From positions 178,498,056 to 178,562,055 of the forward strand of contig NC_071389.1 of assembly GCF_022682495.2 (NCBI RefSeq): a DNA stretch of 64,000 bases, read 5' to 3'. Below the pieces are notes generated by a model. It was not told the DNA's origin and did not search any database. It saw only the letters and a program-made list of their open reading frames with translations. The position numbers were made by a program, and so were the translations under genes. Positions 1-9,699 of this stretch are shown piece after piece (positions within the stretch are counted from its first letter, which is position 1; every line of letters starts with the position of its first letter). The stretch comes from Desmodus rotundus (taxonomy: Eukaryota; Chordata; Mammalia; Chiroptera; Phyllostomidae).

Positions 1-46
1 GATAAACTCATAAAGAACAGACAAGCCTGGACTGCCAGGAACTTAC

Positions 47-150
47 AGATCTGGGGAAAGAGCAGAGCCATCTTCCCACAACCAGACACGACGTTTTTCA
101 CTGTAAGAGAGTCCAATCCAGTAAAACGTTTTACTGAACTTTAAAAAATC
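47..150 (-). CDS. KLRD1: KLRD1 exon 5 (lectin domain, middle)
   Basis: 104 bp, entering in phase 0 and leaving in phase 2. The acceptor reads ...ACGCAG|GAT and the donor ATCT|GTAAGT. It encodes residues 106-140, including FYWIGLSYSE and VWLWEDGSAL, the hallmark WIGL and WxWxDG motifs of this family. Human has Asn-Gly-Ser at 132-134, which is a glycosylation site; here the residue is Asp. The 109-113 loop reads KFSKT, unlike the human SSSQQ. Confidence 0.95.
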
Positions 151-3100
151 CTGCGTGGAAATAGAGACAAGCACATTAGTCGAGTTTGGATCTACTCTGG
201 AAACAATGTCCCTTTGAGAAAGTCAGTGTCCAGCACCACATTCAGACTCTAAGTCACTCAAACTTAAGCACTTTGAGTGGCTGGTTCAGGAGGTGCAGTC
301 ACATGTCTGACGCGGCCCACTCTCACCTACAGGACCCATTCCGTCGTGGAGGAAAAAGCCACAGTCTCACTTCTTAAATGAATGAAAAACATCATAAATG
401 GGTTAGATTTTCACGGAACATTTCTTTCCCGGGACATCAACAATCAAATTTGATTCTAAATTACCAGTATGAGGAATAATTTCTTGGATATTACCTATTC
501 TACCTATATTCAGCACAGGCTCCTCATCCATCTTATATCCCGGAATGATGACAAAAGCTATATAATTGCAAAAATGTATATTTAATTAAAGAACTAGAAA
601 TTACAAACTTGCTTAATTGGTTCTTTGAACAAAAATAAAGACCTATTATTTCTCCTTTGATCTCTTTCTAAAATTCCTCTTGTACTTTATCTGGCACCTA
701 TCTTGATTTTTATTCCTATGTTATAATGATTGTTTTAAGGTATAAAAAATTAGTAAGTCATTATTAGTTCAAATACAACCATTCATTTACTATCTGAAAA
801 AGATTTAAATCAAAGTAGACCAGTTAGATGGCATGTTATTCTAGGCCAAAGAAACTATAAGAAACCTGAATTAAATACATGCCAGTTCAGTTCTGTTTCT
901 CAGCTGAAGTAGACTGGAATTCTGAGAAGCACAGAAATCCCTGCTTTCTGCCCAAGTTTTTCTTTCATTGGAAATGAAGTAACAGTTGCATCGGAATCCA
1001 ATCCACTTTTCTTGGCAAGAATAACAGCCACAGCCTAAGAGAAAAAAAAATAAAACTTGATTGATGACATTGTAGATTCATGTTAAGAAAAATCATTTAC
1101 TCATTTAAAAATCATTTGTTATTTTTTTCTACAAATATTCTTTGAGAATCTACTTCATTCACCAAACTTCCAAGGGTGGTCATATGAATGAATCTTGGAC
1201 ATTATATTCTGGAGCCAGCACCAGAATTATATGATTTTTCAATCATTATTAATCATATTTAATGTTAATTTGGGTAAGTACACATGAGAATTACAGCATG
1301 TTAAAACATTCTGTAGCAGAGTGTAGGAAATGAACTCAAGAAAACTTGAGTTCTGTTGTGCAAATAGGAGTAAATGAGATAAAAGGGATATTTAAGGGAG
1401 GAAGACATTTTAGCATATTTCCTGAGTCAGAGGGAATATGGTACATTGGAAAAACTATGATCTACATTTTAGATATTTTATTTTCAAAATGAAAATACAT
1501 AAAACAATTAGTTTGAGGTCCAATCCTACAGTTAACCAGTGCCTTGACCATTTTGTCCTCAGAAACAAGAGTACACGGTGTACACTCAAATCTTCATCGC
1601 GCGCATGGCGCTGAAGTTACAGTGTGGGAGGGTGGTTGCAGGGGTGGGAGGGGATGAAATGGAGAGAAGCTGGGCACAGACTTCCAGTTAGGAGATTAAC
1701 GTTCTGAGGATCTACTGCATAATATTGTTATTATGTATATTGGTAGTCAACAACCTGTATTGCACCCTTGTTAAGTTGCTAAAGAGTGGATATTAAATCT
1801 ACTCTTTAGAGTGTAATTATGTGACATGATGCAGGTATTAGCTAGTGCTGCAATGGTCATCATATCGCAATAGGTAAGTGCATGAAATCAACACACTGGA
1901 CACCTTAAACTCACACAATGTGATACATGGATTAAATCTTAATAAAGCTGGGAAATTCCCCAAGAACAAAAAGATAAATAAAGTCTTATAATGTCACAGA
2001 AGATGATGAGACAACTAAGAGAAAATTTGGAAAAATAAATTTTAAAAATTGGGATAAGATCTGGTTTAAGATAGAAAAGTAGGGTCAGATGCAGAAATCT
2101 CTGCACTATATTCTGAGTCTGCAAGAAATGGAAGCAACGACGAAGGGATATAAATGTGTAAGTGTACAAGTTATGAGCAAACATGGGCAGGTAGGATTAG
2201 CTTTCTATGCACTAGAGTTTATCATTGATGTTACTTAAACATGAGCACTCATACAAGAAAAACATGTCATTTGAAGCTAATGTTTTCCTTATTATTTAAA
2301 TGATGCACAGTGTGATTTAATAGTTCTTACATTACAGAACAAAGAAATGAGACTATCCTAAATTAGTAGGTAAACTTGTATTTTACTAAGTGTAATATTC
2401 CATCACACTTCTGTGAGAAAAATAAGAAACTATTCCACACTGTAACAAAACTAGTGTTTTCCAAAGTATGGGACCTACCTCCCAGGGGTTCAGTGGTGGG
2501 TCCTGGAGATGGTGTTGGCTGAACACTTCCTTTAGTAAATGCTATAAGAAATTATTAGACATTTGCTTAAAAAGGGGACTAAATGGTAATGGAAAAATAC
2601 AGTAAAGATTTTAAAAACAAATTTACTTAATTTCTTAATTAGAGTAATTTAATTTACTTAATTAGATACAGGTGTATTAAATAACACACTATTACACATT
2701 AGTAAAATGAAACCTTTATTATTAAATGGTTTCATCACAGTTTTGATGTTTATATAGACTTGCCTAGAAAAACTTACCATTTTTCAACAAAATTCCCAAA
2801 GTAGCCATCAACACAAGGCACACGACTCCTATGATCCCAGAAATCAGCCTCCACGGAGTGGTCTGAGAAGCTTTAGAGAAAGAGAGGTAGAGAAATCACT
2901 TAAAGAGCAACTATAGGAGCCAAACTTCTTATAAGCAGTAACCAGGGAGAATCGTAAAATTTCTTTGGTTTGACAACTCAGCTATCTGGACATTGGAAAT
3001 GAAGGCATTCCATCCAGAACTCCACCCAGCACTAAACATTGTACGTGGTATGCCTTATTCTGTAGTGAGATTATCCACATCTTTTTTTTCAGCTCTATCT

Positions 3101-4120
3101 CCAGAAGTGTATATAATATTTATATTTAAGATCTCCTGGCAAAGCAGCCAAGAGATATAGAGTGAGAAGAGATGAACAGGCACCAAAATCTGTTTTATGA
3201 GCTTACCTAACAGACATCAATTTAATTTTTTCAACAAAAATCACAAGATATAGTATGATCCCCATTAGGTAGACAGCAAACCCAGAACTCATTAGAGTGG
3301 TATTTTCTCGAGGTATCAAAGCTGGTAAGTACCCACGTCAGAAATCAAGTGAAAGTCTGTCTAGGACCAGAGTCTTCATTTAACACGTGCTAGCATTGTC
3401 ACACGGATGCCACTCGGGAGTGGGGCCCTCGGAGAAAGATCAGGTGCTCAGGAACTGGAAGAGGTCTTAGGGGAAGAAGAGACTCAGGACTACAGCACCT
3501 GGTGTGATGAGAGACCCCCAAACGATGCAGATGCACGGGCAATACGTAGGGAGCTGGGCTCATTGCACAGTGCATTGTATGATACATGAGCAACCCTTTC
3601 TTTACAAGGACATTACATTTCCTGATTCCCCATTCGACTTGCCTTTCCCCCTCAAACAATTCAACACCAGGAGATTCTGCGTTAACCTTAGCACACTCCC
3701 AGGGCGCCGACGTTCACAACAGCGCAACACGTCCAAGGGAAAAAATCTAGGGGTTTTGGATGGCACAACACAAGTGCTACATTTTTAAACAGCACTTGTA
3801 ATTACTGTGCCATTAATATCTGTCATTCTATATTTGCTCTGTCCTAGCATTAAGTTGCTCATAATTTAACCCGGCAAATTCAGTTTTCATTCAGAATTTA
3901 GAGCTTTTCTGTCATAAGCCACTCTTTAAACCTGTTGGGAAACTTCACAAAATCATTTCTAAGTTACAGATTGAGGAATCAGAGACATAAAATTAAGTGT
4001 AAAATGCTTTCCATATTTTTTTTCTTAAAGCACGCCCCGGATTAGCTATGCCCGCGAGAAACCTGTTCTGTTTATTTATTTATTTTTTTAATTTACGACT
4101 CAGGCTGACATACCTGCCAT
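47..4120 (-). CDS. KLRD1: KLRD1 (CD94), partial: exons 1-5 of 6
   Basis: CD94 is a type II membrane C-type-lectin-like protein. It pairs with NKG2 (KLRC) chains on NK and T cells and binds MHC-E. Five exons join in frame with AG acceptors at 47-150, 883-1034, 2479-2541, 2778-2870 and 4114-4120. The product begins MAASQTTPWRLISG and runs collinear with the human protein as I remember it through about residue 140: short tail, transmembrane segment (about residues 11-31), Pro/Thr-rich stalk, then the lectin domain with CNCYFIS, the W82 and C89 positions, and FYWIGLSYSE. The last exon (expected remainder of the lectin domain) lies beyond the left edge. Oddities: a GC splice donor after exon 4, Tyr where human has Cys59, and changed N-glycosylation sites. 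Orientation relative to GABARAPL1 matches the human locus. Identity is very secure. Confidence 0.95.
883..1034 (-). CDS. KLRD1: KLRD1 exon 4 (start of lectin domain)
   Basis: 152 bp, phase 1 in and phase 0 out. The acceptor is TTCTCTTAG|GC. It encodes CGCYSCQEKWIGFRCNCYF and continues to LQLRNRTEL. The exon end is fixed by homology and by the phase of the next exon: it falls at GAACTG|GCATGT, so the donor dinucleotide is GC, not GT. The nearest GT lies 4 nt further on and would shift the frame. Cys56, Cys58 and Cys61 are present, but residue 59 is Tyr. Two sequons (N93-S-S and N101-R-T) are seen. Confidence 0.93.
2479..2541 (-). CDS. KLRD1: KLRD1 exon 3 (stalk)
   Basis: 63 bp, phase 1 on both sides. 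The acceptor is TTCTTATAG|CA and the donor GGGAG|GTAGGT. It encodes the membrane-proximal stalk AFTKGSVQPTPSPGPTTEPLG, which keeps the AFTK and PGP landmarks of mammalian CD94. It is rich in Pro, Thr and Ser and could be O-glycosylated (inference). Confidence 0.93.
2778..2870 (-). CDS. KLRD1: KLRD1 exon 2 (transmembrane)
   Basis: 93 bp, phase 1 on both sides. The acceptor is TCTCTAAAG|CT and the donor AAAATG|GTAAGT. It encodes ASQTTPWRLISG, then the hydrophobic segment IIGVVCLVLMATLGILL, ending in KN. As in other CD94 proteins the membrane segment has no basic residue for DAP12, so any signalling would come from the partner chain. Confidence 0.95.
4114..4120 (-). CDS. KLRD1: KLRD1 exon 1, coding part (ATGGCAG)
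   Basis: Only 7 coding bases, ATGGCAG, followed by the donor GTATGT. The phase-1 end joins perfectly to exon 2 and gives the conserved Met-Ala start of CD94. The 5' untranslated part continues upstream on the minus strand (above 4120), but its end cannot be placed. No convincing TATA box is seen just upstream. Confidence 0.85.
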
Positions 4121-4499
4121 GAGAATGTTGTCCCAGATAAGTCACCGCGTTTGTTTGTTTAAGAAGAACGGTGTTGGGCCATGGAATTAAGCTGGAGGCT
4201 AAGAATCTGAAAGCCGTGTATGAAGAAATTCAAAAGGCGAAGAAAGCCTGTGTTTTTAAGCCATATTCTTGATGGTCAGGAAACCACAATGCAGGAACTT
4301 CTCACTGCACTTGAGTAATACAAATTCTTTGACAATCGAAAAAAAAGTGAGAGAAAGTTTTTAATGTTTGAATGGCAATCATCTTTTAAAAATATTCAGA
4401 AAATAGGGAAAAAAAGGGTACACCAAAGGCAAATTTACTTAGTATAATAAAGTTCCACAAAAAGTTTCCTTTTTTAATAATTAGAAACAGTTATAACTT

Positions 4500-4665
4500 G
4501 CCTGTGCTATTCACAGATTAAAGCACTTGGCATACATTAGCCCAGTTACTTCCGAAAAAGGCTTAACATTAAAGGTACATAAATACACCCATTTTTCTGA
4601 TGAGAAAACTGAGACAGAGCTTAATACCTGGCCAAAGTCACTAAGTTTGAAACCCAAGCTATGTT
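4500..4665 (-). repeat. MIR SINE fragment
   Basis: The antisense MIR core is visible: CCCATTTTTCTGATGAGAAA followed by ACTGAG, then a degraded form of the GGCCAAAGTCAC stretch. This is an old mammalian SINE, divergent. Confidence 0.55.
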
Positions 4666-4869
4666 TCTGCAGAGCAACATGCAATATATTTCTAATCAAA
4701 CCTGTCCCTCTATGTTTATGTTTTATGGTTTTGATTTTTTTCTTTATCACAGAGTACTTGGTGTCTTCAAATCTCATTATATATTTCTGATCCCTCAATC
4801 ATCAACCCAGTTATGGAAGGTGACGGTCAAAAAGGTGGAACCAAGAGTGATTTCCCATCACTGTTCCGT

Positions 4870-4871
<2 letters not shown>

Positions 4872-4903
<32 letters not shown>
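4872..4903. repeat. (AC)n microsatellite
   Basis: About 16 uninterrupted AC units. Confidence 0.95.
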
Positions 4904-4907
<4 letters not shown>

Positions 4908-5599
4908 TGTAATCTGCCCGGGTTGGTCTGGGCCCGCCCTTCAGTGCTCAGTCAGGTGCCGTAAAGCTTCTCTCCATACTTGATCTCCACTGTTCAGGTC
5001 CCTTCAAGTCCTTTGAGCTGCACCTGCTCCAGTGTCCTTATCTGATTTAATATGTTAAGGATTATATTTTTACTGTTACCTTATTCAATAGTACACTGAT
5101 AGTTTAATTTACAAGTTTTTGCCTTCAGAAGAATAACCATATAAGTGGGCAATTTAAATGTGGGGCAGGTGGGTGCATAAGCATCTTGAGAGTAGAGACC
5201 TTGATTTATAATTATCTGGGACTACAATCTTCCATTCACCCCAATGAAGAAGAATCCCAAATAACTTTTTGTTGTTGTTAATACTTATTTTCAAGCATTA
5301 TAGTATTACTATAGATGAAACTCGTAAGAGATGGACTATTCAACAAAAATTTAAAAACAGCAAAGATGAAAACAAAGAATGTGATTATATTTTTCAGTTT
5401 CCTTAAAGTTAGGTTTTCCATCTGTTTAATTTGCATTGTTTGCATAGAGATTCTTTCAGAGAACCATAGAAGTTGCTAAAATTTAAGTTCTTGCCTAAGG
5501 CTGTAGACATGAAAATTCTTCATCCACATTTTATGCAAAGCCAAGTTAAGAGAATTAATTTATAAATGATCTTTTGTCTATGACATGAAGTCTATTCAT

Positions 5600-6320
5600 T
5601 TTTATTTTTATTTTTAATTAAATGTTTAGGAATAAATTGGTTAATAATAAAATTATGTAGACTTCAAGAGTACAACTGTATGACACATTATCTGTGTAGT
5701 GTATTATATTTACCACCCAAAATCTAATCTTCTTCCACCAACATATATTTGACCCCCTCTACCAGCTCCCCACCCTTGTTCTTCTGGTAACCACCAAATT
5801 ATTGTTTGTGTCTACAAACATTTGTTTGCTTTTTTCACGTGTTGATTTCAGTTTTATATCTTACATATGGGTGAAATCATATGGTTTTTGATTTTTTGTG
5901 ACTTATTTTGCTTAGCATAGTATTCTCCAGATCCATCCGTGTTGTCGCAATTGGCAGTATTTCATCTTTCTCGTGGCTGAGTAGTATTCCGTTGTGTGTA
6001 TACGCCACACCTTCTCTACCCAGCCACCTATTAAGCAACGCTTCCGTTGTTGCCGTGTCTTGGCCATAAGAATAGTGCTGCCATGAGCATAAGGGTGCAC
6101 ATATCTTTGTGAATAAATGTTTTTAAATTTTTTGGGTAGGTACCCAGAAGAGGGGTTGCTGGGTCATATGGTAACTTTATTCATATTTTTTGAGGAGCCT
6201 CCATCCCATTTTCCATAGTGGTTTTACCAGCTTACATTCCCAGCAGCAGGGAATGAGGGTTCCTTTTTTCTCCACAACGTTTCCAACACTTGTGAACTAG
6301 CAAAAACAACCTAACTTTGC
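5600..6320 (-). mobile_element. L1 LINE fragment (ORF2 end and 3' region)
   Basis: Read on the minus strand it contains the end of L1 ORF2, with the degraded signature RIHTTEYYSATRKMK, followed by L1 3' untranslated sequence. Antisense landmarks include CATCCGTGTTGTCGCAATTG and the CTGGGTCATATGG stretch. It is 5' truncated and carries no intact reading frame. Confidence 0.85.
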
Positions 6321-6324
6321 TCAT

Positions 6325-8480
6325 TTCTTGTCCCATGTAAATAAAGTCATCCTAAGTAAATAAAAGGTTAAGTTTTCCTTTCAGCTTTAGTTCTGAATTG
6401 ATACAAAATTATAACAGAATATATAGTTGGTACTGTTACTACACTTCCCACGCTAATAGGACCACCTTTATTTATTCTAAATTTTCTAAGTTATTCTAAT
6501 TTTCCAGAAACATGCCTGATTAAATTTACATCAATCATTGGGTTTTTGGAGGGGGGGTTGTCTTTGTTTACTGAAATCAGAAGTAAAAATCCGTCAAAGA
6601 CTGATGTGGACTCTGGCCCATGGGGTCCGTGTGTTGTGGCTGCGATGAACAAATTCACACGGACTGCAGAAGTCCTGTGGAGAAAAAGGGATGGCATGGC
6701 CACTCTCTGAGTGAGAGACAGGGCCCCAACCCCTGCCTGGACAGGTTTCTATTGCTTTTCTGGGTACATCACTTACTATGCACAGGTTCGCTTTAGGTAG
6801 TCACTTTTTACAGATAACAAAGGAAAGAATGTTGCTAATTACTTGCTAAGGAAAAAGGATATTTGCAAATGCAAGGGAAAAGGTGGTTGAACTGGTTACA
6901 CTCCATACTTGGGAGGTTTGGCACAGATTTTAGGAAGTTACTTTAGAGATATGCAGTAAAATTTGCTGCCTCAATTCAGGGTGAGGGAGTTTTAGCAAAA
7001 GCAAGCCTCATAGCAGCCTAGGTACAATGCAGGCCTGATTCCCCACAGGAAAACCTATCCGTGGGCTCGGTTCCTGTGTGCCTACTCCCTCCCCACCAGT
7101 TTTCTGAGTCAGGGGCCGGGCTACATTCGCCATACCATGCGGACAGGTTCCCTATAAAAGACACATTCAATTCAAGAACTCTAGGCTCAATTCATACATA
7201 AGATAACAGAATATACAAACATACACATTCACACACTTGTGTGTATGTATATTTTAACTTCTCCCCTTACTTCTTTCTGAATTGTCAACCCAAGTGGATT
7301 CTTGGATTCCTCCTTGTACAGATAAGCAGTAGAATTGCTGTGCCAGTGTCTCTGTCCCTTACCTCCATTAGAAGCAGAGGTCATCACTGCTGCTCCCATA
7401 TTCCTCAGGATATTTGGTGACCTCTGGACAGCCAGTATCTGCAACTTGGTATTTACAAACTTTTTATCCCCCAGTACTGCTGAAAGTCTTGGTGAGGTCA
7501 ACACATGGCAGTCCAGAAGTGCAAGCAGTTCTCACCTGGATGGATATCAACCAACACACCTCAGGATTTGGTGCAGTCCAGCACCCTCAGCCCTAACGTC
7601 ATGTATTTCTGAACATTGAGTTTGTCCGCTTCCCCAGAATCACTCAACAGTGTTAACTTCCAGTCTCCTCTAGCAGCTACGATTCAGAGAACAGCCATTA
7701 TTGTGTTTTGCCTGCCCTCTCCTGTATTAACACTCCTTTCCCACAACTCTGTGCCTGAAACCTTCTTCTCCCCCTACAAAGCTTTGCTGTCCTCACACAA
7801 ACAAATTGAAAGGTTTGATATATAAATATCCCAGTTCTCCTTGACTCTCTAATATGCAGGGACTCTTTGGGGACAAATGGTTGGGAAAAAAATGTGTGAA
7901 AAGGTGTTCATTCCTAAGACTACGAAAAGCTTCCCTGACCTGAGGGAAAGCAGAATAAGCTAATGGTGAAATGGTGGGGGCAGGGACAAGGATAAAAAAG
8001 AGAAGTCACCGTGGCAGGGCAAAATCATCTACCCACCTCCCACATCTGAATATTCTCGTCTTGGAAGCAAAGATCCTCACATTATCTTAAAGTGAGTAGC
8101 CATTTTTTTATTGGTCACTCAGTTCCACCGATGGGCCTTTTCTAAGACTTGACGAGGATATTTCTTTACGGGTCTTGCTCTGACCTTCCCTAAGGTGTAG
8201 AGACGATCACCTTGTAGTTGCAATCATGGAAGGAATATTTGCCATTGGTGAAGATGCTGATTTTCAGTTCTTATTCAAAACATTGTTTTAATTGGTCTCT
8301 GATATGCTCCCCAATATCTTTGCAATTATATTATGGGATTTGGATACTGCATTATTGGTTTTACAAGTATGGGTAGCATTAGTTACAATTTTAACAAATT
8401 CACTTACAGACATTGACCAGAGACATTATAAAAGACTTTCTGCCTTTTTGCATGAAAAGTACCAAGAGAACTGCCTCCTA
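6325..8480. other. Intergenic, no gene recognised
   Basis: I see no conserved coding exon. The only gene-like hint is at 7370 on the minus strand, where CTAATGGAG is followed by a good splice donor GTAAGG. It could be a KLRD1 upstream non-coding exon, but nothing else supports it. Confidence 0.4.
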
Positions 8481-8482
8481 TC

Positions 8483-8500
8483 AAAAAAAAAAAAAAAAAA
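8483..8500. repeat. Poly-A tract
   Basis: Eighteen A residues, probably the tail of an old retroposed sequence; no family recognised upstream of it. Confidence 0.8.
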
Positions 8501-8759
8501 CAGATAAACAAGAAATAAAGCCAAAGCAGCAACCAATTCTAAATCTGGTTCAGGAATAGCATAATCAGACTCAAATGAAAGGAACATAAAATTGCAAAAG
8601 TTTTGGATGTATATAGATCTTTCTCAGCACTTGACTCTGCCTAATATCTATTTTTTAAAAATGAGATGTCTACAGAGAAAAAAAAGCACTTGAATAATGG
8701 TGATCTAATTACTAATACACATTTTGGAAAAAATATTGGCAGTCACAGATTGTTTACGA

Positions 8760-9698
8760 CAGGAATTTTCATCGTTTTTCATCTCATGGCATTACGGATG
8801 AGGAGAGAGAGACCCTAGTCAGGGTCACTTGCAAGAGAATAGTTCAAAAGAGAGACAAACAGGTGTATCAGAAATGAAATAGCACGTTTATGAAGCACAC
8901 CAGTACAAAGCTGCAGGCAAGCACCCAGCTACCCTAAATGCCGACATACAGAGGAAATAAACTTGTTAGCAAGTTTATTCTATACACTTGAGTCGAAGCT
9001 ACAAATGGGTACTTAGCTAATCTAAGTAAGCTGACTGCTGGGCTTCAGGGGTTACATGCCATAGTCAGTTTCTAGGTTCCCCCTCATCCTCCCCTGTCTA
9101 AATCTTGGGAATAACATACAGCCACAAAGGCTTTCTTTCTCAGTTAGCAAAGGCTCTTTGTCTTAGTGCAATTGTTACAGAGGCCCCCTCTTCCTCCTGT
9201 GCAATTCCCACTGGTGATGTTCAGAATACACGGCAATCTTAGTAAGATTGTTACAGAAGCCCCTTTTCTCAGCACAGTCTCAAGGTCTCCTGCGCTCAGG
9301 ACTGCTGAGTCAATTGGTGAGACATGACTTCCTTTTGCTTCCAGCCTCCTGTATTAAGTTCTGTGTTAGAGTGTAATGGCGAGGGCCCTGCCTCTGTTTC
9401 CCCTCTGTCCACTCATTCCTAGCTGCCACCTAGCAATGGCATGCATAAACTAATTACTAAAAGTCTTTGGCACACCAAAAACTATATTATGTATTTTGTC
9501 GATCAGACAAAAAAATAGGTATAATTTTGATTCATTCACAAAGACGGCTATTATTGCGTTAGCTGTTATCATTTTTTTTATTTAACAGAGTAAGGGAAAA
9601 GAGGTCAGTGCCCCTAACTAAATTGGTACTGCATGTTTTAAAAAATTCTTGCAGCACACCAGTGCACCTCTTGCCACACACCAGTTGAAAATTGTTGA
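8760..9698 (-). mobile_element. Non-autonomous hAT-like DNA transposon, split by an LTR
   Basis: The two arms, 8760-8792 and 9436-9698, resemble one bat/mammal hAT-type non-autonomous element. The left end reads CAGGAATTTTCATC, and the right end reads in reverse as CAACAATTTTC. The arms carry TTTTTCATCTCATGGCA and, further on, the stretch with GGCACACC and TTCATTCACAAAGACGG. The middle (8793-9435) is a later insertion. An 8-bp target duplication is not clear. The family name is from memory and uncertain. Confidence 0.45.
8793..9435. mobile_element. Probable solo LTR inserted in the hAT element
   Basis: A 643-bp block interrupts the hAT-like element and is flanked by a direct repeat ATGGCAT (8786-8792 and 9436-9442), as expected from target-site duplication. 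The right end is CA. It contains AATAAA hexamers near 8955 but no coding sequence. ERV family and orientation are not assigned. Confidence 0.45.
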
Positions 9699-9699
9699 T

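Larger units (their letters stand above)
4181..5590. other. KLRD1 upstream flank, no gene seen
   Basis: This should hold the KLRD1 promoter. I see a MIR-like stretch at about 4500-4665 and a dinucleotide repeat at 4872-4903. No conserved promoter motif can be named with confidence. The rest is unremarkable AT-rich sequence. Confidence 0.5.
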
